The translations under genes and the position numbers were made by a program. A model generated the notes under the pieces. That model was given only the letters and a program-made list of their open reading frames with translations, ran no database searches and had not been told where the DNA came from. 64,000 nucleotides of DNA from JAKANT01 sp035502095. Its GTDB lineage: Bacteria; Pseudomonadota; Gammaproteobacteria; Burkholderiales; Burkholderiaceae_F. The stretch lies in assembly GCA_035502095.1 (NCBI GenBank), contig DATJUX010000026.1, positions 248,001 through 312,000 on the forward strand, in the 5' to 3' direction. This document shows positions 56,077 to 63,906 of this stretch, one piece after another. Each line of letters opens with the position of its first letter. The stretch's first letter is position 1.

Positions 56077-56574
56077 ATGAAGGTGCGAGCGGTCGTACTC
56101 GTAGTCGTGCTCGGGCTGCTGGCCGCGTTCACGCTGGCGAACTGGGCCGCGATCATTGCGCCGACCCAGGTGTCGCTGCTGGTGACGCGTGTCGAGGCCC
56201 CGCTCGGCCTCATCCTGCTGGCGGGCACCGTCGTGGTGATGGTGGTGTTCCTCGTCCTGATGGTGTTCCAGCAGGCGGGGGTGATCCGCGAAGCGCGACG
56301 TTATGCGAAAGAACTCGCGGCGCAGCGCGTCCTTGCGGATCAGGCCGAGGCGTCGCGGTTTACCGAATTGCGCAAGCACCTCGATGCCCGGCTGGACCGG
56401 ATCGATCCGGACGGCGTGCCCTCCGAAGAGTCGCTCACCGAGCGCCTAGACCGCCTCGAAACCGCGCTGCGCACCCAGATCGAGCACACCGGCAACTCGC
56501 TGGTGGCCCATCTTGGCGAGGTCGACGATCGCATGGGGCGCCTGCTGGAGAACAAGCCGCCGCTGCGCGGCTAG
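56077..56574 (+). CDS. LapA-domain membrane protein
   Basis: Small inner-membrane protein of 165 residues, lipopolysaccharide-assembly-protein-A-like domain. Two helices (VVLVVVLGLLAAFTLANWAA and LGLILLAGTVVVMVVFLVLM) are followed by a long coiled coil, EARRYAKELAAQRVLADQAE through LDRLETALRTQIEHTGNSL. The family helps tune LPS synthesis in E. coli, but this variant lacks the usual context and has a longer coiled coil. Likely monocistronic. Confidence 0.78.
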   Translation: MKVRAVVLVVVLGLLAAFTLANWAAIIAPTQVSLLVTRVEAPLGLILLAGTVVVMVVFLVLMVFQQAGVIREARRYAKELAAQRVLADQAEASRFTELRKHLDARLDRIDPDGVPSEESLTERLDRLETALRTQIEHTGNSLVAHLGEVDDRMGRLLENKPPLRG

Positions 56575-56626
56575 CGGCTTCCAGGTACGCCGAAATCCTT
56601 CCGCCTGCGGCTGCGACTTCGGCAGT

Positions 56627-56715
56627 GTCATTCCGACCCCGGGTCGCGCCCGGGGGAGGAATCTCGGTGTCGCGCGGGGCCGAGATCCCGAATCGCCTTT
56701 GCTCCTCGGGATGAC
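56627..56715. repeat. Dispersed palindromic repeat, copy 2 (89 bases)
   Basis: Bounded by an imperfect inverted repeat GTCATTCCGA / TCGGGATGAC. It contains a perfect 7-base hairpin ATCTCGG / CCGAGAT. Its reverse complement reads CATCCCGAGGAGCAAAGGCG then GGGATCTCGG, matching the shorter copy at 42529. It lies between lapA and chaN. This form, size and spacing fit a non-autonomous REP/MITE-type repeat. Confidence 0.75.
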
Positions 56716-56738
56716 AAGCCGCAGGTACATTCGCGTTC

Positions 56739-57656
56739 ATGCACTTCGCTTCGCACCTGCAGCGCTCCATCGCGTGCTGCCTGTTCGTCCTGGTCACGAG
56801 TTGCGGCAACGCGCCGCGCAGCGAAGCGGGCATGGACCTCGCCGGGCGCATCTGGGACGTGCGCGCGGGCAGGTACGTCGAGGCGGCGGCCGTGCAGGTC
56901 GCGGCGCGTGCTGCGCCGGTCGTGTTGCTCGGCGAGACGCACGACAACCTCGACCATCACCGCCTGCAGCGCGCGGTGCTGGGCGAAATCGTGGCGACCG
57001 GCCGGCGCCCGGCGCTGGTGATGGAGCAGTTCGACCGCGAGTTCGAGGCCGCGCTCGAGACCGAGCGGGCGCGGCCCGGCCGGACCGCGGACACGCTGAT
57101 GGAAGCCGGGCACTTCGACCGCAAGGGCTGGCAGGTCGAGGGCTATCGGCCGCTGATCGCGCTCGCGCTCGAGTTCGACCTGCCGATCGTCGCCGCCAAT
57201 CTGTCGCGCGACGAAGCGCGTTCGATCGTGCGCGATCCGTCGCGTGCCGCCCTGCCGGGGGTCGACCGGCGGGTCGAAGAGTCGATTGCCGCAGACATCG
57301 ATCGCAGTCATTGCGGCGAGAAGGCTCCGCCGGCGATCCTCGCGGGCATGGTGGCCGCGCAACGCGCACGCGATCTTGCGATGGCGCGCGCGCTCGACAG
57401 CGAGGCGGCGCGCGGCGCCGTCCTGATCGCGGGCGTCGGGCACGTGCGTGCGGACCGTGGCGCGCCGCTCTACATGGCGCGGCGTCCGCTGGTGATCGCC
57501 TTCATCGAGGTCGATCCGGACCAGCGCCAGCCGGCGCAATATCTCGACGGAGAGTTCGCGACGGCCGGGAGCTTTGACTACCTCTGGTTCACCTCGCGGG
57601 CCGCGCGCGCCGATCCTTGCGCGGAAAAACCTGCACTACCGCGCGCCGCGCGGTAG
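56739..57656 (+). CDS. ChaN-family heme-binding lipoprotein
   Basis: Lipoprotein of 305 residues with lipobox VTSC. ChaN-family marks: VVLLGETHDNLDHHRLQ, ALVMEQFDREFEAAL, FDLPIVAANLSRDEAR, and GAVLIAGVGHVRADRGAPLYM. Related Campylobacter and Vibrio proteins bind heme in iron uptake; whether this one does is unknown. The stop codon is inside a hairpin with a 10-base stem. Confidence 0.82.
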   Translation: MHFASHLQRSIACCLFVLVTSCGNAPRSEAGMDLAGRIWDVRAGRYVEAAAVQVAARAAPVVLLGETHDNLDHHRLQRAVLGEIVATGRRPALVMEQFDREFEAALETERARPGRTADTLMEAGHFDRKGWQVEGYRPLIALALEFDLPIVAANLSRDEARSIVRDPSRAALPGVDRRVEESIAADIDRSHCGEKAPPAILAGMVAAQRARDLAMARALDSEAARGAVLIAGVGHVRADRGAPLYMARRPLVIAFIEVDPDQRQPAQYLDGEFATAGSFDYLWFTSRAARADPCAEKPALPRAAR

Positions 57657-57658
57657 TG
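57634..57658. terminator. Hairpin overlapping the chaN stop, bidirectional terminator
   Basis: Perfect 10-base stem CACTACCGCG / CGCGGTAGTG with a 5-base loop, spanning the last codons and TAG of chaN and lying 8 bases past the stop of the convergent MATE gene. There is no T-run, so it may act as a Rho-assisted or RNA-stabilising structure rather than a classic terminator. Confidence 0.5.
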
Positions 57659-57665
57659 CCGCCGT

Positions 57666-59051
57666 TCACTTCTGCCAGGGTGTCCAATGGACGACGAGCG
57701 CGGTCAGCATGCCCAGGGTCGTCAGGCCGACCGCGATCACCGCGAAGAGCCATCCCAGCGGGGCGGCGAGATTCAGCACGAGGATCCCGCCAACGAGCAC
57801 GACCAGTAGGCGTGCGGTGCCAGCAAGCATCGGCAGGAGGATGCGTCCCGCGCCCTGCGACGCGAAGTAGAGCGCGAGCCCGGCTCCGAACAGCGGATAC
57901 GTCGGTGCGACGATACGAAGGTACAGACCTCCGGTCGCGAGGACCGCGGGATCGTCGCTGAAGATGCCGACCCACGCCGACGGGAACACCGCGACGAAGA
58001 CGCCGATGGCGAGACACACGAGCACCGCCGCGGCGGCGCCGCTCCAGGCGATGCGCTTCGCGCGTTCCGCACGCCGCGCCCCGACATGGGTGCCGACCAT
58101 GACCACGAGCGCCTGCCCGACCGCGAACACGATCGGCACCTGCAGCAGCTCCAGCCGTACGCCGACGCCGTATCCCGCGAGCGCCGCGGACCCGAATCCC
58201 GCGACGAAGCCGGTGAGCAGGATCGCCGTCAGCACGGTCTGCAGGGCGCCAAGCGACGAGATCGCGCCGACGCGCAGGATCTCGCGGAAGCGTTGCCGCG
58301 CCAACTGCCAGTCGGCGCGCTGCGGCCGCAGCGGCGTCGACCAGAGGTGGATCGCCAGGCCGACGCTCGCGAGCGCGAACGCGATCACGTAGGAGAGCGC
58401 GGTGCCACGAATGCCGAGCTGCGGCAGCGGGCTCCAACCCAATGTCAGCGCGCCGGACAGCGGCACCTGCACGATGGCGGCCGAAACCAGCGCGATGGCC
58501 GGCACCAGCGTGTTGCCGCTGCCGCGCAGCGCGCTGGCGAGCGTGTTGGCGAGCCAGACGAACACCGCGCCGGCGAACAGAACGTCGGAGTAGCGCATGG
58601 CCTGCCCGAGTGCGTCGCCACGCCCGCCGAGCAGCGCGTAGAGGCCCGCTCCGAACGCGAGCAGAAGCAGCGTGAACAGGACTCCCGCGACCATGGCGAT
58701 GACGAGCGCGTGCGCGACCAGGGTGCGTGCCTGGGCCCTGTCGTTGGCGCCGAGCGCACGTGCGATGGCGGACGAAACGCCGCCACCCATCGCGCCGGCG
58801 GAGAGCATCTGCAGCAGCATGACCAGCGGAAAGGCGAGTGCCAGGCCGGCCAGCGCATCGGTGCCAAGACGGCCGACGAAGTACGTGTCGCCGACCGAGA
58901 CCGCGGTCTGGAACAGTGCGAGCACCAGGCTCGGCGCCGTCAGGCGCAGGATCGTGCGCGGGATCGGCGCGTCGAGCAGCGGGTTCGATGCGGCGCCGGC
59001 GCCGCGTGCAAGCGCGGCGTTGCCGATCGGCGCGATGCTTGCCGGGGACAC
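57666..59051 (-). CDS. MATE-family multidrug exporter
   Basis: Membrane transporter of 461 residues with 12 helices in two homologous halves. Marks: SLVLALFQTAVSVGDTYFVG, SAGAMGGGVSSAIARALG, SALRGSGNTLVPAI and LFAGAVFVWLANT in the first half; GQALVVMVGTHVGARRAERA and ALYFASQGAGRILLPML in the second. MATE pumps extrude cationic drugs in exchange for H+ or Na+. No ATG precedes the conserved region; GTG at 59049-59051 is the best start, 26 bases after the thioesterase stop. It is probably co-transcribed with the thioesterase from the MarR-controlled promoter. Confidence 0.83.
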   Translation of the reverse strand: MSPASIAPIGNAALARGAGAASNPLLDAPIPRTILRLTAPSLVLALFQTAVSVGDTYFVGRLGTDALAGLALAFPLVMLLQMLSAGAMGGGVSSAIARALGANDRAQARTLVAHALVIAMVAGVLFTLLLLAFGAGLYALLGGRGDALGQAMRYSDVLFAGAVFVWLANTLASALRGSGNTLVPAIALVSAAIVQVPLSGALTLGWSPLPQLGIRGTALSYVIAFALASVGLAIHLWSTPLRPQRADWQLARQRFREILRVGAISSLGALQTVLTAILLTGFVAGFGSAALAGYGVGVRLELLQVPIVFAVGQALVVMVGTHVGARRAERAKRIAWSGAAAAVLVCLAIGVFVAVFPSAWVGIFSDDPAVLATGGLYLRIVAPTYPLFGAGLALYFASQGAGRILLPMLAGTARLLVVLVGGILVLNLAAPLGWLFAVIAVGLTTLGMLTALVVHWTPWQK

Positions 59052-59077
59052 GAGTGCGATCCCGATCGTCGCGGGCG

Positions 59078-59617
59078 TCAGGCACGCGCCGCCGGGGCGT
59101 CGAACACGAGGCAGGTCGTCGACGCGTGCGCGTACAGCTTGCCGTCGTGGCCGACCAGGCGGCCCTCGGCCGTGGCGACCTGGCGGCCGACGTGGATGAC
59201 CTTGCCCTCGGCACGTACCAGGGGCACGGCGTCGGTCAAGGCCCGCACGATGTTGATCTTCAGTTCGAGCGTGGTGTAGGCGCGGCCGGCAGGAAGCATC
59301 GAGTGCACGGCGCAGCCGACTGCGGAATCGAGCAGGGTGGCGAACCAGCCGCCGTGCACGCTGCCGAGCGGGTTGTAGTGGCGCGGCTGCGGCCGGCCCT
59401 GGAAGATCGCCAGGCCGGGTTCGATGTGCACCGGCAGGAAGTCGAGCGTGGCACCGATCGGCGGACTGGGCAGGTTGCCCGCGAAGATCGCCTCGAACAC
59501 CTGCATGCCGCTGCGGCCCGCGAGTTCGCCCGGCCGCGCCCAGCCGACCGCAGCCAGACCGGTGCGCACACGTTCTTCGTCGGCCTCCCAGCGGGCCAGC
59601 GTGTCTTCGGCGGTCAT
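59078..59617 (-). CDS. PaaI-like hotdog-fold thioesterase
   Basis: Acyl-CoA thioesterase-like protein of 179 residues. Hotdog-fold marks: LGSVHGGWFATLLDSAVGCA (the catalytic acidic residue lies in LLD), YTTLELKINIVRAL and VIHVGRQVATAEGRLVG. A 40-residue N-terminal helix precedes the fold. It probably hydrolyses an aromatic or short-chain acyl-CoA. AGGAG lies six bases before the ATG. It is divergent from marR across 54 bases holding a clear operator, and MATE follows, so this is likely a MarR-repressed resistance or catabolic operon. Confidence 0.87.
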   Translation of the reverse strand: MTAEDTLARWEADEERVRTGLAAVGWARPGELAGRSGMQVFEAIFAGNLPSPPIGATLDFLPVHIEPGLAIFQGRPQPRHYNPLGSVHGGWFATLLDSAVGCAVHSMLPAGRAYTTLELKINIVRALTDAVPLVRAEGKVIHVGRQVATAEGRLVGHDGKLYAHASTTCLVFDAPAARA

Positions 59618-59636
59618 GCGGAACTCCTGCGAGTGC

Positions 59637-59663
59637 TTGTATCTGCAAGTATTGCAGCTACAA
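59637..59663. promoter_or_regulatory. MarR-type operator between thioesterase and marR
   Basis: Inverted repeat TTGTATCTGCAA - GTA - TTGCAGCTACAA, 12-base arms with one mismatch. It lies in the 54-base divergent gap. A -10-like TACAAT at 59659-59664, with TTGTAT 16 bases upstream as weak -35, overlaps it for marR, so binding would block both directions. Size and place fit a MarR dimer site. Confidence 0.8.
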
Positions 59664-59671
59664 TAAGCAGC

Positions 59672-60127
59672 ATGGACAGCGCGGTCAAGCCGAAGGGCTG
59701 CACCAATCTCAAGCTGCGGCAGTTGAGCCGTGTCGTCACGCGGCACTACGACCGCTACGTGGCCGGCGTGGGACTGAAGAACACGCAGTATTCGTTGCTG
59801 TCGCATATCGTGCTGCTCGGGCCGCTGCGTCCCACCGATCTCGCGCGCCAGATGCGCGTCGACGCGTCGACGCTCACCCGCAACCTGCAACCGCTGATCG
59901 CGCAGGGATGGGTGCACCAGCACGCCGGCGAGGACGCACGCAGTCGTCTGGTCGAAGCGACCGAAGCCGGGCGCGCCAAACGCGCCGAGGGCCAGCGCGC
60001 GTGGAAGCAGGCCCAGCTCGAGTTGAACCGCCGGCTCGGTGCCGAACGCGTTGCCGACCTGCACCGGCTGCTCGATGCCGCGATCGACCAACTGGACGAC
60101 GACGAGCAGCACGACGAAGAAGCCTGA
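59672..60127 (+). CDS. MarR-family transcriptional regulator
   Basis: Winged-helix repressor of 151 residues. Marks: LSRVVTRHYDRYVAGVGL, TQYSLLSHIVLLGPLRPTDL, the recognition helix MRVDASTLTRNLQPLIAQGW, and the wing HAGEDARSRLVEATEAG. The N-terminus carries a single cysteine (PKGCTNLKLRQL), which may sense oxidants or electrophiles as in OhrR. It probably represses itself and the divergent thioesterase-MATE genes through the palindrome at 59637-59663. Starts with ATG at 59672. Confidence 0.9.
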   Translation: MDSAVKPKGCTNLKLRQLSRVVTRHYDRYVAGVGLKNTQYSLLSHIVLLGPLRPTDLARQMRVDASTLTRNLQPLIAQGWVHQHAGEDARSRLVEATEAGRAKRAEGQRAWKQAQLELNRRLGAERVADLHRLLDAAIDQLDDDEQHDEEA

Positions 60128-60150
60128 GCACGTACGCGTACGCCGCGCAC

Positions 60151-60166
60151 GTGAAGATTCGGTGAA
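60151..60166 (-). promoter_or_regulatory. Second CreB-type site, upstream of transglycosylase-PBP1A genes
   Basis: On the minus strand TTCACCGAATCTTCAC, an exact TTCAC-N6-TTCAC tag. It lies 24 bases after marR and 129-144 bases before the transglycosylase ATG, pointing away from it. By eye I found only this and the 34348 site in the window. Orientation relative to the gene is opposite to the first site, so function is less certain. Confidence 0.45.
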
Positions 60167-60294
60167 GTCGCAGCGGGCGGACGCCGGATCGGCACAGGTC
60201 TTTGCGGTATGCGACCTGCGCGAACCGGTGCGTCATCGCTGGCAAACTCGCGGTCGTCGAGTCGCGTGACGCGACCGCCTCCCTCCTCTGCATC

Positions 60295-61167
60295 ATGACG
60301 CGCAGCGTTGCAGTCGACGTCGCACCACCGCCGCGGCGTGCCCGCCGGCGGCGCGCGCGTTCGCGTCTGCGCGTCGCGTTCACGAAGTTGTGGCCGCGCC
60401 CACGCACGCGGCGCAGGTGGTGGCGCGTCTTCCGCAAGGCGCCGCCGGCGATGAAGGGCTTCGTGGTCGGGTTGCTGCTCGTGACCGCGGCGTTCGCGGT
60501 GAACGCGATCTACCAGGTGCTGCGCAAACCCACCGAGCTCTACTTCCCCGTGAGCGATGTGCTCGCGAAGGCGCCAGCCGATACATGGCGTGCGTACGGC
60601 CCGCTGTTTCGCCGCCATTCGACGCCGGTGATCACGCCCGAGCTGCTGGCGGCGCTGGCTCAGGTGGAAGGCGCCGGCAATCCGGTCGCCCGCACCTACT
60701 GGCGCTGGCGCCTGACCGCCGAACCGTTCGAGATGTACCGGCCGGCTTCCAGCGCTGTCGGGATGTACCAGCTCACCGACGCGGCGTTTGCCGACGCCCG
60801 CCGGTTCTGCATTCGCGACCACGCGGTGGTCGAAGCTGGGCCGTGGAACGACTGGAATTCCTGCTGGTTCAACGCGCTGTACATGCGCGTGGTTCCCAGC
60901 CATGCGGTCGAATTGACCGCGGTCCTGCTCGATCGCGGCGTGAGCCGCGCGCTCGCGCGCGAGCGCAGCGCCAAGGCGTCCTTGCAGCAGAAGCAGGACC
61001 TGGCGGCGTTGATCCATCTGTGTGGCGCCGGTGTGGCAGAGGCCTATGCGCGGCGCGGCTTCCGGCTCGTCGCCGGTGAACGCTGCGGCGATCACGACCC
61101 GGCGGCCTATCTCGCTCGCGTGAATGCCGCGCAGCGCGAGTTCGCCCGGATGGCTGCCAATGACTAG
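60295..61167 (+). CDS. Lytic transglycosylase-like (SLT) membrane protein
   Basis: Predicted peptidoglycan-cleaving protein of 290 residues. A very basic N-terminus (APPPRRARRRRARSRLR) precedes one membrane helix (GFVVGLLLVTAAFAVNAIYQ), with the rest outside. The lysozyme-like domain reads LLAALAQVEGAGNPVAR, with the likely catalytic Glu in VEG, then SSAVGMYQLTDAAFADARRF. It ends eight bases inside the PBP1A gene, so synthesis and cleavage enzymes are translated together. Start at ATG 60295 is tentative; ATG at 60202 and at 60451 are in frame. Confidence 0.75.
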   Translation: MTRSVAVDVAPPPRRARRRRARSRLRVAFTKLWPRPRTRRRWWRVFRKAPPAMKGFVVGLLLVTAAFAVNAIYQVLRKPTELYFPVSDVLAKAPADTWRAYGPLFRRHSTPVITPELLAALAQVEGAGNPVARTYWRWRLTAEPFEMYRPASSAVGMYQLTDAAFADARRFCIRDHAVVEAGPWNDWNSCWFNALYMRVVPSHAVELTAVLLDRGVSRALARERSAKASLQQKQDLAALIHLCGAGVAEAYARRGFRLVAGERCGDHDPAAYLARVNAAQREFARMAAND

Positions 61168-63430
61168 CCGCGAGCGAACTCTCGCACGCTGGCGCGGCGT
61201 CGGCCGCGCGGCGCTGGCGTCGCTCGCCGTGTTGCTGTTCGCGGCGTCGCTTTACGTGCTGATCCTGATTCCGCTCACGCCGTCGGTCGAAGGCGTGTTG
61301 AACGGGCGCGATGAACGGCCGAGCGTCCTCCTCGCGGGGGACGGCACGGTGCTGACCACGTTCCGCCGCACCAATCGCGAGTGGATCAAGCTCGACCAGG
61401 TGCCGCGCCACGTCGTCGACGCGCTCATTGCCACCGAAGATCACCGCTTCTGGGAGCACAACGGGGTCGACTGGGTGCGCAGTCTTTCCGCGATCGGTCA
61501 CACGGTGATCGGCGAGCGCCAGGGCGGCTCGACGCTCACCCAGCAGCTCGCGCGCAACTACTTCCCGGACCAGATCGGCCGCGCGCCGACGCTGAATCGC
61601 AAACTCAAGGAGATGATCACCGCCATCAAGCTCGAGCGCGCCTACTCCAAGCGCGAGATCCTCGAAAGCTACTTCAACACGGTCTCCTTCCACTACAACG
61701 CGACCGGCCTTGAAATGGCCGCGCGCACGTACTTCGACAAGCCGGCGACCGAGCTCAACGTGCTCGAGGGTGCGACGCTGATCGGCATGCTCAAGGGCAC
61801 TTCCACCTACAACCCGGTGCTCAATCCCGAACGCGCACGCGAACGGCGCAACGTCGTGCTGGCGCAGATGGTGAAGATGGGCAAGCTCTCGGCGGCAACG
61901 TACGCGACGCTGCGCGAGCGGCCGTTGAAGCTCGATTTCGCGCGCCAGGATCTCGATCTGGGCCCGGCGCCGCATTTTGCCGAAGCCGTGCGGCGCTGGC
62001 TCGCCGAGTGGGCCGGCGAACGCGGCTACAACATCTACGCCGACGGCCTCGTGGTGCAATCGACGCTCGACCTGCGCCTGCAGCAGCGTGCCAACCAGGC
62101 GGTCGCACGCCAGCTCGAGGCGCTGCAGGCCGTGGCCGACGTCGAATGGGGTTCAGCCGGCAAGAAGCTGCTGTCGACGCGGCTCGATGCCTACCGGCAG
62201 GCGCATCGCCGCACCGAGCCGTTCCGCTATTTCTGGGCCTCTCATCCCGACCTGATCGAAGCATTCGTGCGCGAATCGCCCGAGTTCGCGCGCCTCACCG
62301 ATCCGGCCGGCGCAAAGCCGCTCGATGCCGCGGCCGCACTCGCGCAGCTGCGCGCGGATCGGGCGTTCATGGATGCGCTGCGCGCGCGCAAGACCCGGCT
62401 CGAGGCGGGCCTGGTCGCGCTCGAGCCCGCGACCGGGAAAGTGCGCGCGTGGGTCGGCAGCCGCGACTTCGCGGCCGATCGCTTCGATCACGTGCAGCAG
62501 GCGCACCGCCAGCCCGGGTCGACCTTCAAGCCGTTCGTCTACGGCGCAGCGCTCGAAGCGGGTTTCGACCCGCAGCGCCAGTTCGCGGACAAGCCGGTGG
62601 CGATCAGGATGTCGAACGGCGACGTCTGGCGCCCCGGCGACATGGGCGGTTCGACCGGCCGCATGCTCACGTTCGAGGACGGCCTCGTTTATTCGCGCAA
62701 CACCGTGACCGCGCAGGTCATGGACGAGCTCGGGCCGCGCAAGGTGGTGCAGTTCGCGCAGAAGGCGGGCGTGCGCGAGAGTCCGCTCGACGCGGTGCCG
62801 TCGCTCGCGCTCGGCACCAGCCCTGTGACCTTGCTCGAGATGGCGAGCGCATATGGCACGATCGCGGCACAGGGCGAGTATCACCCGCCGGTGCTCGTGA
62901 CACGGGTGACCGATGCGACCGGAGCGTTGATCGCCGATCTGGAGTCCAGGCGCGACGCGCCCGCCAAGTCCGAGCCGGCGGCGGACACCCGGGAGCCGCT
63001 CCCGGCGGGCCCGGAACGCGTGATGGACCAGGAACTCGCGGTGCAGTTGATCGACATGCTGCGCGGGGTGGTCGACCGCGGAACCGGCCGCGGCATTCGC
63101 GAGATCTACGACATTCGTGGCGACGTCGCGGGCAAGACCGGAACCACGCAGAACAACACCGATGGCTGGTTCGTCCTGATGCACCCGCAGCTTGTGACGG
63201 GCGTGTGGGTCGGTTTCGACGATGCGCGCGTCACGCTGCGCAGCGACTACTGGGGCCAGGGTGCCAACAACGCCCTGTACGTCGTCGGCGACTTCATGAG
63301 CCAGGCGCTGGCATCGGGAACGCTCGACCCGAATGCGTCGTTCCCGTCCCGCTTCGGCGCCCATTTCGCGGCCGCGCTGCGCCGGTTCGGCGACCGCATC
63401 CGCAGCTGGCTCGGATTTTCGACGCAATAG
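61160..63430 (+). CDS. Class A penicillin-binding protein (PBP1A-like)
   Basis: Bifunctional peptidoglycan synthase of 756 residues. After a membrane anchor (AALASLAVLLFAASLYVLIL), the GT51 domain has catalytic E93 in ATEDHRFWEHNGVD and GGSTLTQQLARNYFP. The transpeptidase domain has nucleophile S454 in PGSTFKPFVYG, SRN in the SxN box, and K659 in KTGTTQNN. An insert of about 100 residues (about 320-420) separates the two. Start ATG 61160 overlaps the SLT gene's end by eight bases. Resembles MrcA-type proteins; the pairing with a lytic enzyme is unusual. Confidence 0.92.
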   Translation: MTSRERTLARWRGVGRAALASLAVLLFAASLYVLILIPLTPSVEGVLNGRDERPSVLLAGDGTVLTTFRRTNREWIKLDQVPRHVVDALIATEDHRFWEHNGVDWVRSLSAIGHTVIGERQGGSTLTQQLARNYFPDQIGRAPTLNRKLKEMITAIKLERAYSKREILESYFNTVSFHYNATGLEMAARTYFDKPATELNVLEGATLIGMLKGTSTYNPVLNPERARERRNVVLAQMVKMGKLSAATYATLRERPLKLDFARQDLDLGPAPHFAEAVRRWLAEWAGERGYNIYADGLVVQSTLDLRLQQRANQAVARQLEALQAVADVEWGSAGKKLLSTRLDAYRQAHRRTEPFRYFWASHPDLIEAFVRESPEFARLTDPAGAKPLDAAAALAQLRADRAFMDALRARKTRLEAGLVALEPATGKVRAWVGSRDFAADRFDHVQQAHRQPGSTFKPFVYGAALEAGFDPQRQFADKPVAIRMSNGDVWRPGDMGGSTGRMLTFEDGLVYSRNTVTAQVMDELGPRKVVQFAQKAGVRESPLDAVPSLALGTSPVTLLEMASAYGTIAAQGEYHPPVLVTRVTDATGALIADLESRRDAPAKSEPAADTREPLPAGPERVMDQELAVQLIDMLRGVVDRGTGRGIREIYDIRGDVAGKTGTTQNNTDGWFVLMHPQLVTGVWVGFDDARVTLRSDYWGQGANNALYVVGDFMSQALASGTLDPNASFPSRFGAHFAAALRRFGDRIRSWLGFSTQ

Positions 63431-63438
63431 ACGGCGGG

Positions 63439-63906
63439 TTACGCGCGTTCGATGCGGCAGGCGTAGCAACCACGGCGCGCGAAGTGCACGTGCAGGTAGT
63501 CGGTCCTGGCTTCGGCGAACATCGTCGCGATGCGCGCCTCCAGGGCTTCGCCCGGCACGACGTCCGCGTCCAGCATCATGCCCCCGGCATCGTAGGCGCG
63601 CACCGAGAGCACGCGCGACCGCAGGACCGGCGGAACGACATCAACGGTTTCGGGCCAGCGTTGCGCGCCTGCACCGACGAAGATCGGGCCGGCGGCGCGG
63701 TACGGCGAGTCGACCGCGTGATGCTCGTAGTGCAGCAGGATCAACCGCTCGCCGACCGCTGCATCATGCAGGCTGACCCGGCAGGGAAAGCCCGGCTCGG
63801 CATCGGCAATGCAGCCGCGGGCGCCGCCACGTTGCAGGGCGGAGTCGGTCAAGCCGAACCAGGAATCGAATTGCCCGGGTTCGAGCGCAACGGCCTTGAA
63901 GCTCAT
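63439..63906 (-). CDS. DUF1203 domain-containing protein
   Basis: Protein of 155 residues, essentially one DUF1203 domain; function unknown. Marks: CRVSLHDAAVGERLILLHYEH (split near residue 50), SPYRAAGPIFVGAGA, LSVRAYDAGGMMLDADVV and the ending YLHVHFARRGCYACRIERA. The conserved cysteines cluster at both ends of the domain. GGAG lies six bases before the ATG at 63904-63906. It is convergent with PBP1A, 8 bases apart. The last ~90 bases of the window hold no gene I can call. Confidence 0.83.
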   Translation of the reverse strand: MSFKAVALEPGQFDSWFGLTDSALQRGGARGCIADAEPGFPCRVSLHDAAVGERLILLHYEHHAVDSPYRAAGPIFVGAGAQRWPETVDVVPPVLRSRVLSVRAYDAGGMMLDADVVPGEALEARIATMFAEARTDYLHVHFARRGCYACRIERA

